Assembly: GCA_027315115.1 (NCBI GenBank)
Contig: DAHUYQ010000064.1
Coordinates: 29,069-93,068 of the forward strand
Origin: Solirubrobacterales bacterium
Lineage (GTDB): Bacteria > Actinomycetota > Thermoleophilia > Solirubrobacterales > Solirubrobacteraceae
Length of the DNA stretch: 64,000 nucleotides
Direction of reading: 5' to 3'
Shown: positions 1 to 8,493 of the stretch, in pieces
Position numbering within the stretch: position 1 is the first letter of the stretch
Layout of the letters: the number at the start of each line of letters is the position of its first letter
The notes under the pieces: model-generated
Seen by the model: the letters and a program-made list of their open reading frames with translations, nothing else
The model's database searches: none
Told to the model about the DNA's origin: nothing
Program-made: the position numbers and the translations under genes

Positions 1-1
1 G

Positions 2-31
2 CGCGTGGAGCGGCTCCGCAGGGCGCCGTGA
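2..31 (+). CDS. possible 3' end of an upstream gene
   Basis: Reading from base 2 gives nine codons (RVERLRRAP) followed by a TGA stop at 29-31. The short Arg/Leu-rich tail looks like the end of a gene lying mostly outside the window, and it precedes the pilus ATPase by about 50 bases. Too little is visible to assign a family; it may be chance. Confidence 0.25.
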   Translation, partial: RVERLRRAP

Positions 32-82
32 GGGCCGCTGCGGCGATCAAGTCGCGGCAACGGGCTGCCGATCAGAGCACCT

Positions 83-1780
83 ATGGAGTCCTCGACCATG
101 CACGGCGCTGCCGCGCTGGCCCGCCGACCCGGGCGGTTGCTGGGCGACATCGCCGTGGACCTCGGGTTCGCGACGCGCGAGGACGTCGAGATGGCGGTGC
201 TCGCCGCACGCGAGCGCGGCGTTCCCACCGGACAGGTGCTGGTCGAGCGCAAGGTGATGCGCCAGGACCAGCTTGCCAGGGTGCTGGCGGAGCGGTTCGG
301 CGTGCCCTACGTGGACCTCTCCACGACCGAGGTGGACATGGGCGTGGCCAACATGCTCAGCCCGGAGGCGATCCGGCGCTACCAGGCGATCCCGATCGGG
401 CTGGACCAGGACGGCGCGCTGCTGCTGGCGATGGCCGACCCCGCCAACGTGCTGACGGCCGACGACGTGGCGATGATCACAGGCAAGCGGGTGAGGGTGC
501 TCGCCGCCTCCGCGGAGGACGTGCTGCAGATCGCCAGCCGGTTCGAGGGGATCGCGGAGTCGATCGACGAGATAGCCGCGGTCGAGCCGGAGGACGAGGA
601 GCAGACGCTCGCCGAGTCGGCCGACGCCGACGCCCCGATCATCAAGCTGGTCCACTCGCTGATCGCCCAGGCGGTCGCGCAGGGCGCATCCGATGTTCAC
701 ATCACCCCCCAGGAGGGGGACACCGAGGTGGAGCTGCGCGTGGACGGCGTGCTGCACCGGGCCGCGACGATCCGGCGGCGGATGACCCCGGGAGTGGTCT
801 CCCGGATCAAGATCATGGCCGACCTCGACATCTCCGAGCGGCGGGTGCCCCAGGACGGCCGGCTGGCGCTCACCGTCGACTCCTCGCGCGTGGACATCCG
901 CGTCGTGACGCTGCCGCTGGTCGGCGGCGAGGGGGCGGTGCTGCGAATCCTCGACGGCGGCGCGGTGGTGCGCGAGCTCTCCTCGCTCGGAATCGCTCCG
1001 CGAGAGCTGGAGGCGCTGCAGAGCGCGCTCGCACGGCCGCACGGCGCGGTGCTGGTGACCGGCCCGACGGGGTCGGGAAAGTCCACGACGCTATACGGCG
1101 CGCTCGGCGCGCTGGCCGGCGGCGAGCGCAGCGTGATCACGATCGAGGACCCGGTCGAGTCGCGGATCCCCGGCACGAAGCAGATCCAGGTCACGCCACG
1201 ATCGGGGATGAGCTTCGCGACCGGCCTGCGCTCGATGCTGCGCGCGGACCCGGACGTGATCATGGTGGGCGAGATCAGGGACGCGGCCACGGCGCAGATC
1301 GCCGTGGAGGCGGCATTGACCGGTCACCTGCTGCTCTCGACGCTGCACACGCGCGATGCGCCCAGCGCGCTCTCCCGCCTGATCGACATGGGCATCGAGC
1401 CGTTCCTGGTCTCCGCCGCCGTGGACTGCGTGATCGCGCAGCGGCTCGTGCGGCTGCTGTGCCCGCACTGCAAGCGGCCGATGCAGCTCTCCGAGCAGGT
1501 TGCCCAGCGCTACGGGCTGCACGGCGCGCAGGTGTTCGAGCCGGGCGGCTGCCAGCGCTGCTCGAGCTCCGGCTATCGCGGCCGGATCGGCGTCTACGAG
1601 GTGATGAGCATGAGCCAGGAGCTAAAGGGCCTGGTCATGGAACGCGCGCGGGTGCAGGAGATCGCCCGCGTCGCCGAGCAGCAGGGCATGAGGCGGCTGC
1701 GCGACGACGGCCTGCAGAAGGTAAGGCAGGGGCTGACCTCGATCGCCGAGATCGAGCGGATCGCCGCGAGCGTGCTCTAG
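83..1780 (+). CDS. type II secretion / type IV pilus assembly ATPase, GspE/PilB family
   Basis: Hexameric cytoplasmic ATPase that drives pilus extension or pseudopilus assembly at the inner membrane. The 565-residue product has an N-terminal MshEN-like domain (about residues 15-160), then the GspE ATPase core. Walker A GPTGSGKST lies near 327-335, the Asp-box/Walker B VIMVGEIRD near 393-401, and a zinc-binding tetracysteine (CPHC near 460, CQRC near 490) marks the GspE/PilB branch rather than the PilT retraction branch. Length is typical. ATG at 83 is used; ATG at 98 is an alternative. No other pilus genes follow, so the rest of the machinery is presumably upstream or elsewhere. Confidence 0.93.
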   Translation: MESSTMHGAAALARRPGRLLGDIAVDLGFATREDVEMAVLAARERGVPTGQVLVERKVMRQDQLARVLAERFGVPYVDLSTTEVDMGVANMLSPEAIRRYQAIPIGLDQDGALLLAMADPANVLTADDVAMITGKRVRVLAASAEDVLQIASRFEGIAESIDEIAAVEPEDEEQTLAESADADAPIIKLVHSLIAQAVAQGASDVHITPQEGDTEVELRVDGVLHRAATIRRRMTPGVVSRIKIMADLDISERRVPQDGRLALTVDSSRVDIRVVTLPLVGGEGAVLRILDGGAVVRELSSLGIAPRELEALQSALARPHGAVLVTGPTGSGKSTTLYGALGALAGGERSVITIEDPVESRIPGTKQIQVTPRSGMSFATGLRSMLRADPDVIMVGEIRDAATAQIAVEAALTGHLLLSTLHTRDAPSALSRLIDMGIEPFLVSAAVDCVIAQRLVRLLCPHCKRPMQLSEQVAQRYGLHGAQVFEPGGCQRCSSSGYRGRIGVYEVMSMSQELKGLVMERARVQEIARVAEQQGMRRLRDDGLQKVRQGLTSIAEIERIAASVL

Positions 1781-1786
1781 CGGGCG

Positions 1787-2041
1787 CTAGCCGGCAGGCG
1801 GCGGTGTCGGGGCCTGCTGCGTCGGCACCTGCTGCGTCGGCACCTGCTGCTGAGCCTGCTGCGGCTGCGGCTGGGCGGCTGTCAGCGTCGGCTGCTGGGG
1901 ATGATCGCCCGTGACCGACGACTTGAACTCGCGCAGCCCCGTTCCGAGCGAGCGGCCTATCTCAGGCAGCCGCTTCGCGCCGAACACCAGCAGCACAAGC
2001 AGAAGCAGAAGCAGGATGTGGAGCGGGTTGTCTAGTCCCAT
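1787..2041 (-). CDS. tatA: Sec-independent translocase subunit TatA/E
   Basis: Small membrane protein that forms the pore-like part of the twin-arginine export system. The 84-residue product starts with a hydrophobic helix rich in Leu (residues 8-20), then the FGAKRLPEIGRSLGTGLREFK hinge and amphipathic helix that define TatA/E, followed by a Gln/Pro/Thr-rich tail with an imperfect QQVPT repeat. It is the last gene of a minus-strand group behind the two TauE halves (10-base gap). No tatC is in the window. The ordinary length and the conserved FG-x-x-LP motif make the call firm; TatA versus TatB/E cannot be settled from sequence alone. Confidence 0.9.
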   Translation of the reverse strand: MGLDNPLHILLLLLLVLLVFGAKRLPEIGRSLGTGLREFKSSVTGDHPQQPTLTAAQPQPQQAQQQVPTQQVPTQQAPTPPPAG

Positions 2042-2051
2042 CGAGTCGATG

Positions 2052-2429
2052 TTAGCGCTCGCGCAGCGCGCGCCGCAACAGTTGCGCGGCGATCAGCAGC
2101 ATCAGCCCGGCAAAGGCGATCTGCAGCGCCTTGCCCGACAACGCGTTGGCCAGGGCGACCCCCCCCGCCGCGCCTCCGACCGAGAGCACGCCGATCAGCA
2201 GCGCGTCACGCCCGCGGACGTTGCCGTAGCGGCGCTGGCTGGCGGCCCCGGCGATCACCACCGGCAGGATCGCGAGCAGCGAGGTGCCCTCCGCCACGTG
2301 CTGGGAGAGGCCCAGCACGATCACCAGTCCGGGCACGAACACCACGCCCCCGCCGACGCCGAGCAGCCCCGCGATCGTGCCCGCCAGCAGGCCGATCAGG
2401 ATCAGCGCCACGACGCTGCCGGCGCTCAT
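2052..2429 (-). CDS. half-size TauE/SafE-family membrane transporter protein (second of a pair)
   Basis: A 125-residue, roughly four-helix membrane protein. It carries the GLLGVGGGVVFVPGLV glycine-rich motif that begins each half of TauE/SafE (DUF81) sulfite/sulfoacetate exporters, which are normally 240-300 residues with two such halves. Only one half is present here, and the neighbouring gene 13 bases upstream supplies another, so the two products probably assemble as a heterodimer. Likely anion export; substrate unknown. Alternative: one of the two is a broken full-length gene, but both frames are intact and conserved throughout. Confidence 0.8.
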   Translation of the reverse strand: MSAGSVVALILIGLLAGTIAGLLGVGGGVVFVPGLVIVLGLSQHVAEGTSLLAILPVVIAGAASQRRYGNVRGRDALLIGVLSVGGAAGGVALANALSGKALQIAFAGLMLLIAAQLLRRALRER

Positions 2430-2442
2430 CGCGGGATCACGC

Positions 2443-2814
2443 TCATTTCAGGATCAGCTCCGCGGCGCTTGCGATCAGAAGCGCGGCGAACATCAGCGTG
2501 ATCGCTCGCGTGTCCAGGCGCTGCTGCAACCAGGTGCCAAGCAGCGCGCCCCCGACGGCCGGCACGCCGATCAGCAGGGCATCTCCGTAGTTGACGTTGC
2601 CATAGGCGGCCTGGAAGATCGCCGCGAAGGAGGCGACGAAGATGATCGCCGCCAGCGAGGTGCCGGTGGCCTCGCGCGTCTCGTAGCCGAGCCAGAGCAC
2701 CAGCAGCGGCACGATCACCGAGCCGCCCCCCACCCCGAAGATGCCGCTGAAGAGGCCCGCGGCGGTGCCGATCGCGACGAGTCTGAGGGGTCGGTTGCCT
2801 GGCACCGCAGGCAT
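2443..2814 (-). CDS. half-size TauE/SafE-family membrane transporter protein (first of a pair)
   Basis: A 123-residue membrane protein with the TauE/SafE signature GIFGVGGGSVIVPLLVLW near its N-terminus and four predicted hydrophobic helices. The open frame continues upstream to 2934, but that extension is translated from a tandem hairpin repeat (GESPEP-like peptide), so ATG at 2814 is chosen as start. It is followed after 13 bases by a second half-size TauE and then tatA, suggesting one transcript. Substrate unknown; the family exports sulfite, sulfonates or other organic anions. Confidence 0.8.
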   Translation of the reverse strand: MPAVPGNRPLRLVAIGTAAGLFSGIFGVGGGSVIVPLLVLWLGYETREATGTSLAAIIFVASFAAIFQAAYGNVNYGDALLIGVPAVGGALLGTWLQQRLDTRAITLMFAALLIASAAELILK

Positions 2815-2821
2815 GGTATGC

Positions 2822-2912
2822 CGCGGGGGCTCCGGGCTTTCGCCCGGCGGGGCTGCGGGCTTTCGCCCGCGGGGCTCGGGGCTTTCGCCCGCGGGGGCTC
2901 CTGGCTTTGCGG
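2822..2912. repeat. tandem palindromic (REP-like) repeat
   Basis: About four imperfect copies of a 21-23 base unit. The first three each contain the inverted repeat GGGC-TTTC-GCCC (CGGGCTTTCGCCCG in its full form), linked by GGGGCT; the last copy is decayed. They sit between the divergent TauE and otsB genes. Each copy can form a short stem-loop on either strand. Confidence 0.75.
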
Positions 2913-2969
2913 CGCTGCGGCCATGCCGCGGCATCGCTGCGGGCTTAGCGCTTCAAACGTGCGCCCCTG

Positions 2970-3815
2970 ATGCGAAACGTCGGCATACTAGGTGGCGTGT
3001 CCCCGGCCGCGACGCTTCTCGAGACGCTGGAGCCTCTGCGCTCAGACCCCCTGCACTCCGCCGTGCTGCTCGACATCGACGGGACGCTGGCGCCGATCGT
3101 GCGTCACGCGGAGGACGCGCACGTGCCCGAGGCCACGCGCACGCTGCTGATCGAGATCGCCAAGCGCTACGGCGTGGTCGGCTGCATCAGCGGCCGGCGC
3201 GCTGGCACCGCGCGTCAGATCGTGGCGATCGGCAGCATCGCCTACGTCGGCAACCACGGCGGCGAGCTGCTGCGGCCCGGGGCCACGAGCGTGATCGTGG
3301 CGCCGGAGCTTGCGGAGTGGACCGAGCGCGTGCAGCGGTTCGCGAAGAGCGCCTACACGCAGGAGCGGATGCGGCTGCGGATCAGGATGGAGGACAAGGG
3401 CGCGATCGTCGCGCTGCACTGGCGCGGCGTGCCCGACGAGCAGGCCGCCGAGCAGGCGGTCGCCGAGCTGGCTGGCACCGCGGAGAGCGAGGGGTTCGCG
3501 GTGCACTGGGGACGCAAGGTGCTGGAGGTGCGACCGCCGGTCAGCTTCGACAAGAGCGTTGGCATCGAGCAGCTTCTGCACCAGGACCCCGAGGAGAGCG
3601 CCGAGCCGCTGAGCGGTGCGGTCTACGTCGGCGACGACGTCACCGATCTGGATGCATTTCGCGGCCTGCGCGAGATCGCCGGGCGGGGCGAGCTTCGCAC
3701 CGCCGTCTGCGTGGCAGTCGCGTCCGAGGAGGCGCCGCCGGAGCTCGTCGAACAGGCCGACATCACCGTCGACGGGCAGAGCGGCGTACGGGGTCTGCTG
3801 GAGGCCCTGCTTTGA
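2970..3815 (+). CDS. otsB: trehalose-6-phosphate phosphatase
   Basis: HAD-family phosphatase that removes phosphate from trehalose-6-phosphate, the last step of OtsAB trehalose synthesis. The 281-residue product shows motif I DIDGTLAPI (Asp35 nucleophile, Asp37), the SGRR motif II region, the YVGNHGGE segment typical of OtsB, and motif IV GDDVTDLDAF near 221-230. Length matches the family. otsA is not adjacent. ATG at 2970 was selected; a second in-frame GTG near 3000 is possible. The gene is divergent from the TauE pair and followed closely by a small membrane protein gene. Confidence 0.92.
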   Translation: MRNVGILGGVSPAATLLETLEPLRSDPLHSAVLLDIDGTLAPIVRHAEDAHVPEATRTLLIEIAKRYGVVGCISGRRAGTARQIVAIGSIAYVGNHGGELLRPGATSVIVAPELAEWTERVQRFAKSAYTQERMRLRIRMEDKGAIVALHWRGVPDEQAAEQAVAELAGTAESEGFAVHWGRKVLEVRPPVSFDKSVGIEQLLHQDPEESAEPLSGAVYVGDDVTDLDAFRGLREIAGRGELRTAVCVAVASEEAPPELVEQADITVDGQSGVRGLLEALL

Positions 3816-3863
3816 AAGAGTTGCGGGCTCTGCTTTGAAAGACCCTCTGAGAGCAGCCGTCGG

Positions 3864-4385
3864 GTGCGCTTCGTCGACTTCCTCAAGACCACCGTCCTGC
3901 TGAGCGCCGGCGCGGCCTCGGCGCTCGCGGCGATAGCGGTGCTCTCCGCGGCGGTGAAGGGCCAGACCGCGCTGGTCGGGATCGCGCTCGGCTGGTGGGT
4001 GCTGGCCGCGGCGATCGGCCTGTGGATGGGGCGGCGCGCCGGCGTCAGCGCGTCGATCGGGCATCTGCTCGCGGGCGCGAAGGCGAGCACCGCGCTGCCC
4101 GAGATGCGGCCCGCGCTGACCTTGCTGAACAGGCTCTGGGCGCTGCTGATGTTCGCGATCGTCGCGGGCGCCCTCGGATTCCTCGCGCCGCAGATCCCCG
4201 GGATCGGGGCCGGCTTCTCGCTGATCTTCACGCTGGCGTGGCGGCGCCAGCACGCGGCTGTCGCGGCGATCGAGGATCGCGACGGCGTGCGCTTCTACGT
4301 CAAGCACACCTCCCCGATTAGGCCGATCGAGCTGCTGCGCACGCCCGGTTTCAAGGCGGTGCGCCCGGAGCACGTGCCGGTCTGA
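3864..4385 (+). CDS. small integral membrane protein of unknown function
   Basis: A 173-residue product from a GTG start, with about four hydrophobic segments (near 7-30, 38-55, 88-108 and 110-130) and a short basic C-terminal tail. It follows otsB by about 50 bases in the same orientation and may be cotranscribed. No catalytic or binding motif was recognised. The N-terminus lacks a clear Shine-Dalgarno sequence, so the start is provisional. Confidence 0.7.
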   Translation: MRFVDFLKTTVLLSAGAASALAAIAVLSAAVKGQTALVGIALGWWVLAAAIGLWMGRRAGVSASIGHLLAGAKASTALPEMRPALTLLNRLWALLMFAIVAGALGFLAPQIPGIGAGFSLIFTLAWRRQHAAVAAIEDRDGVRFYVKHTSPIRPIELLRTPGFKAVRPEHVPV

Positions 4386-4545
4386 GGGGTCACCGCGCGG
4401 GGCTCTGGGGCGGCGCGGGGCTCTGGGGCGGCGCGGGGTCTGGGGCCGCGCGGGGCTTCTCTGGGGCCGCGTGGGGCTCTGGGGCGGCGTGGGGCTCTGG
4501 GGCGGCGCGGGGCTCCGGGGCCGCGTGGGCCGCGCCCGGTGCGTC
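4386..4545. repeat. GC-rich tandem repeat, unit about 18 bases
   Basis: Eight or so degenerate copies of GGGGCTCTGGGGCGGCGC lie between the convergent membrane-protein and polX genes. Two subtypes alternate (GGCGGC versus GGCCGC centres). The translated Ala/Pro-rich frames here are repeat shadows, not genes. Confidence 0.75.
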
Positions 4546-4568
4546 GCGCGCAGCCCGCGCGCAGAGCG

Positions 4569-6323
4569 CTACCGCGCGCGTTTGCGCAGCGCCTTTAGCC
4601 GTGGCCACTCCAGCGTGTTGGCCACGTCGTGGCTGGTCAGCCACGCGCGCCTTGCGCTCGCCACGCCCCAGCGCATGTTCGCCAGCGTGCTCACCCTGTG
4701 CGCGTCGGAGTCGATCACGAGCTTGACTCCCGCGGCGGCCGCCGCTCGCGCGGCCGGGTCGGGCAGGTCGCGCCTGTCGGGGTTGGCGTTGATCTCCAGG
4801 AACGTGCCCGCGCGGGCGGCTGCGTCGAAGACCGCGTCCAGGTCCAGCGCGTAGGGCTCGCGCTGCTCGACCTTTCTGCCGGTGGGGTGGCCAATCGCGT
4901 CCACGAGCGGGTGCTCGACCGCGCGAACCATCCTTCTCGTCATCTCCTCCCTGCCCATGGAGAAGGACGTGTGGATGCTCGCGACCACCCAGTCGAGCTG
5001 CTCCAGCAGCTCATCCTCGTAGTCCAGCGATCCGTCGGGCAGCACGTTGACCTCGCTGCCGGCCAGCAGCTCGATCTCCTCCAGCTCCGCGTCGCATTCG
5101 CGCACCCGCTCGATCTGGCGGCGCAGCTCGTCCGGCGAGACGTCGTTGCCGAAGCCGTGCGATGCGGAGTGGTCGGTGATCGCCAGATAGCCGTAGCCGC
5201 ATGTGATCGCGCCGGCGGCCATCTCCTCGATGCTGGCCTTGCCGTCCGAGGCGTGCGTGTGGCAGTGCAGGTCGCCCCTGATGTCCCGCAGCTCGATCAG
5301 GTCCGGCAGTCCCGAGCCGCCCTCGATCGCCGCGGCCGCGAGCTCGCCCCGGCTCTCGCGCAGCTCGGGCGGGATGAAGCGCATGCCGAGCGCCTCGTAG
5401 ACGGCCCGCTCGTCGGCGCAGCGCAGCGTGCGGCCGCTGCGCTCGTCCTCGATCCCGTACTCGCTGACGTGCAGGGCCCTGCGCACCGCCGCTTCGCGTA
5501 GCGCCGCGTTGTGGGCGCCGGAGCCCGTGAAGTGCTGGAGCAGGTTGCCGAACTGGTCGGGAGCCGCCACCCGCAGGTCGATCGAGAGCCCGGAATGAGA
5601 ACGCGCGCGGACGCCGGCGGCGCTGGGCGTGCCGGCGCTCTCGATCCGCTCCAGCCCGGCCAGCGCGCCCGCCAGCTTCTCCGGCTCCACCGTGACCGCG
5701 ACCAGATCGATGTCCTTGACGGCGTCGACGGCGCGTCTGATCGAGCCCGCTATCTCGATCCTGGCGTCGGGCGGGCCGGCGGCCTGCAGTTCGCGGACGA
5801 TCTCCTGGGCGGTCTGCAGGGCGGTGGGCAGCGTCACCCGGCGCCGGGCGCCCGCCTCGGTCCCGGCCTCGAGCGCGCGCAGGGCCGCCTGCTCGAACTT
5901 GGGGCCGAGGCCCTTCACGGCGCGCACGCGCTGGGCGAGAGCGGCCTGCCGCAGCGCCTCGGGCGAATCGACGCCGAGCTCGCTGAAGAGCAGGCGCGTC
6001 CGCTTGGCGCCGATTCCCGGCAGGCGCATGATCGCGATCAGGCCAGGGGGGTAGCTCTGGCGCAGCTTCTCCAGAGCCGGGATCGTGCCGGTCTCCCGCA
6101 GAGCGAGGATCTTCTCCTGGATCGTGGCGCCGATTCCGGGCAGCTCGCTCGCGCGTCCGGCGCGCGCGAGCGCGGCGACCGACACCGGCGCTTCCCGCAC
6201 CCTGCGCGCCGCGTTTCGGTACGCGAGCACGCGATAGCTGACGGCGCCATCGAGCTCGTTGAGATCGGCGAGCTCGTCGAGGGCGTCGGCCAGCGCCGAG
6301 TTCTGAAGCTCCGTGGCGGCCAT
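4569..6323 (-). CDS. polX: DNA polymerase/3'-5' exonuclease PolX
   Basis: Family-X polymerase with a C-terminal PHP nuclease domain, used in gap-filling repair. The 584-residue product has N-terminal helix-hairpin-helix segments (RLPGIGAKRTR near 100, VKGLGPKFE near 135), the nucleotidyltransferase motif GSIRR...DIDLVAV near 191-210 carrying metal-binding Asp residues, and the PHP domain from about 345 onward with HCHTHASDG and later His/Asp motifs (TDHSASHG, INANPDRRD, DSDAHR). Length and domain order match bacterial PolX. It is divergent from the mannosyltransferase gene with only about 20 bases between the starts. Confidence 0.93.
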   Translation of the reverse strand: MAATELQNSALADALDELADLNELDGAVSYRVLAYRNAARRVREAPVSVAALARAGRASELPGIGATIQEKILALRETGTIPALEKLRQSYPPGLIAIMRLPGIGAKRTRLLFSELGVDSPEALRQAALAQRVRAVKGLGPKFEQAALRALEAGTEAGARRRVTLPTALQTAQEIVRELQAAGPPDARIEIAGSIRRAVDAVKDIDLVAVTVEPEKLAGALAGLERIESAGTPSAAGVRARSHSGLSIDLRVAAPDQFGNLLQHFTGSGAHNAALREAAVRRALHVSEYGIEDERSGRTLRCADERAVYEALGMRFIPPELRESRGELAAAAIEGGSGLPDLIELRDIRGDLHCHTHASDGKASIEEMAAGAITCGYGYLAITDHSASHGFGNDVSPDELRRQIERVRECDAELEEIELLAGSEVNVLPDGSLDYEDELLEQLDWVVASIHTSFSMGREEMTRRMVRAVEHPLVDAIGHPTGRKVEQREPYALDLDAVFDAAARAGTFLEINANPDRRDLPDPAARAAAAAGVKLVIDSDAHRVSTLANMRWGVASARRAWLTSHDVANTLEWPRLKALRKRAR

Positions 6324-6344
6324 CTGCTCTAGGGTACGTCGGCG

Positions 6345-7130
6345 ATGACAGGGGTACCTTGGCTTGTCCTGCCGACCTACAACGAGTCGGAGAATCTAGA
6401 GAAGATGATCGCGGCCGCCGGAGGCGTGCTCGCGCGCGCCGCGCCGGAGGGCTTCGCGATCCTGGTCGCCGACGACAACTCGCCTGACGGAACGGGCCAG
6501 ATCGCCGACCGGCTCGCCGCCGAGCACGACTGGGTCCACGTGCTGCACCGCACCAAGAAGGAAGGCATCGGGCCCGCCTACGTGGCCGGCTTCAAGCATG
6601 CGCTGGCCAACGGCGCCGACTACGTGATGGAGATGGACTGCGACTTCTCCCACGACCCCGCGGACCTGGCCCGCCTGCTGGCGGCTGTGGACCGCGGCTC
6701 GGGCGGCCAGGCGGATCTTGCGCTCGGCTCGCGCTACGTGCCGGGTGGCGGGGTGAGAGACTGGGGGCTGCTGCGCCGGCTCATCAGCTACGGCGGCTCC
6801 ACCTACGCCCGCATCATCCTCGGGCTGAAGGTCAAAGACCTGACCGGCGGCTTCAAGTGCTTCAGGCGCGAGGTGCTCGAATCGATCGACCTCGACACGG
6901 TGCGCTCGCAGGGATACGCCTTCCAGGTGGAGCTGACCTACAGGACCGTTCGCGCCGGCTTCACTGTGCAGGAGGTGCCGATCGTCTTCCGCGACCGCGA
7001 GCACGGCGCGAGCAAGATGTCCTGGCGGATCACCGCGGAGGCGATGTGGCTCGTGCCGGGGCTGCGCTTCGGCCCCCGTCGTCTCGGGCGTGGCGCCGAC
7101 CCTGAGGCCAAGACGCCGGCGTTGCGGTAG
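6345..7130 (+). CDS. polyprenol-phosphate mannosyltransferase (GT2, DPM1-like)
   Basis: Membrane-associated GT-A enzyme that moves mannose from GDP-mannose to polyprenyl phosphate, providing lipid-linked mannose for glycans or protein mannosylation. The 261-residue product has the LPTYNESENL start, DDNSPDGT, and the MDCDFSHDP metal-binding motif (DxD-like) typical of Dpm1/Ppm1, plus a basic C-terminal tail without a full transmembrane anchor. Actinobacterial Ppm1 often pairs with an acyltransferase, which is not present here. Start ATG at 6345. Confidence 0.9.
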   Translation: MTGVPWLVLPTYNESENLEKMIAAAGGVLARAAPEGFAILVADDNSPDGTGQIADRLAAEHDWVHVLHRTKKEGIGPAYVAGFKHALANGADYVMEMDCDFSHDPADLARLLAAVDRGSGGQADLALGSRYVPGGGVRDWGLLRRLISYGGSTYARIILGLKVKDLTGGFKCFRREVLESIDLDTVRSQGYAFQVELTYRTVRAGFTVQEVPIVFRDREHGASKMSWRITAEAMWLVPGLRFGPRRLGRGADPEAKTPALR

Positions 7131-7249
7131 CGGGGCCTCGCGCGGCCGCGACCGGCGGCGCGTGGCCCGACGCGCTCGCGCGCACACGCGAAGCGCGGTG
7201 CGCGCGACATGCGCTCACGTGATCGGCGCCGGACGCCGATCCAGGTCTG

Positions 7250-8005
7250 GTGGACGCATCCTCCTACGCCTTCTACCACGGCGTCGCTCACACACGCTCG
7301 GCGTTGCACCGCTGGAGCTCGGCTCCGCTGCGGGTCGTCGGGCGCTGGCTGGCGGGCTCGACGGTGGCCGCCGCCGGCCTGCTGCTCGGGGTTCTGCTCG
7401 TGGCGGCGCTCTCGGGCGGCTACACCCAGGTCGTGACGCTGCAGCCGCCATTCGCGGTGGGTGGCTGGGGCTCGGTGGGCGAAGTGCTGGGGAGCAACAT
7501 CCTGGTGCTGGCGCTGCACGCGCTCGCGTGCGTGGCCGGCTTCATCGCCGGCAGCGAGCTGCCGCTGCAGGCCTCGGCGCACAGCGGCCTTTCGCGCTGG
7601 GTGCACCAGCACGGCGGGCGGATCGCGATCGCCTTCGTCGCGTGCGCGACCGCGTTCTCCCTCTCCATCCAGGCCTACGTGCTCGGACACACCCTCGCCG
7701 GGGTCGCGCACTTCCTGCGCGTCTCGCCGGAGCTGCTGCTGGTGGGGGTGCTGCCGCACGCGGTGCCGGAGCTGATCGCGCTGTTCCTGCCGCTTGCGGC
7801 CTGGATCATCGCCAGCCGCCGCGGACAGTGGGACGAGCTGCTCGCCGCAACGCTGGTGACGGTCGCGATCGCCGTGCCGCTGCTGCTGGTCGCCGCTCTG
7901 ATCGAGGTCTACGTCTCCCCGCACCTGTTCAGCACGCTGACGGGCATTCATCCGCCGGTCGTGCGCGAAGTGGGAGGCTTCGTGATCCGGGATCGGGTCA
8001 GGTGA
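7250..8005 (+). CDS. SpoIIM-like (DUF95) integral membrane protein
   Basis: A 251-residue membrane protein with five or six hydrophobic segments. The central LLVGVLPHAVPELIALFLPL stretch followed by IPLLLVAALIEVYVSPHL-like sequence matches the stage II sporulation protein M family, in which an H-x-x-x-E motif lies inside a helix. In non-sporulating actinobacteria such proteins are of unknown function, often linked to cell envelope processes. GTG start at 7250; no obvious ribosome binding site. It stands alone between the mannosyltransferase and thioredoxin. Confidence 0.65.
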   Translation: MDASSYAFYHGVAHTRSALHRWSSAPLRVVGRWLAGSTVAAAGLLLGVLLVAALSGGYTQVVTLQPPFAVGGWGSVGEVLGSNILVLALHALACVAGFIAGSELPLQASAHSGLSRWVHQHGGRIAIAFVACATAFSLSIQAYVLGHTLAGVAHFLRVSPELLLVGVLPHAVPELIALFLPLAAWIIASRRGQWDELLAATLVTVAIAVPLLLVAALIEVYVSPHLFSTLTGIHPPVVREVGGFVIRDRVR

Positions 8006-8076
8006 GCGTGCGTGGCCCGCTGCGCTTGCTTCACTTTGTATAGTGAGGGAAGAGGCAGCGAACGACAGGAGACCCC

Positions 8077-8406
8077 ATGGCAGGAAACCTCAGCGAAGTC
8101 ACAGACGTCAACTTCCAGGCAGAGGTGATCGAGTCCGACAAGCCGGTGCTCGTCGACTTCTGGGCGCCGTGGTGCGGCCCCTGCAGGGTCGTGGCTCCCG
8201 TGCTCGAGGAGATCGCGACCGAGAAGCCGGAGATGCGGATCGTGAAGCTCAACGTGGACGAGAATCAGCAGACGGCCGCGGCCTACCAGGTCCTCTCGAT
8301 CCCGACGATGATCCTCTTCAAGAACGGCGCCCCGGTGAAGACGGTCGTCGGCGCCTACCCCAAGAAGCGGCTCGAGGCCGAGCTGGAGCCGGCCCTTACG
8401 GCCTGA
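8077..8406 (+). CDS. trxA: thioredoxin
   Basis: Cytoplasmic disulfide reductase. The 109-residue product contains the canonical FWAPWCGPCR active site (Cys33, Cys36), the cis-proline motif SIPTM near 74-78, and the usual C-terminal GAYPKKRLE helix. A GACAGGAGA ribosome binding site precedes the ATG by about 6 bases. No thioredoxin reductase is nearby. Confidence 0.95.
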   Translation: MAGNLSEVTDVNFQAEVIESDKPVLVDFWAPWCGPCRVVAPVLEEIATEKPEMRIVKLNVDENQQTAAAYQVLSIPTMILFKNGAPVKTVVGAYPKKRLEAELEPALTA

Positions 8407-8493
8407 TCGGGCCTGCGAGACGGAGCGGCCTGCGGGCGCACGCAGGCCGCTGGTTGGGCCGCGAGGCAGGGCGGTCCTAGAATTGGCCGCCCT

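Noticed and set aside
28..1914. 628-residue Arg/Ala-rich frame over the pilus ATPase
   Set aside because: It is a shifted reading of the pilus ATPase gene with no domain; the real gene has clear motifs.
4390..4568. Ala/Pro-rich small protein
   Set aside because: The frame is just the translation of the 18-base tandem repeat.
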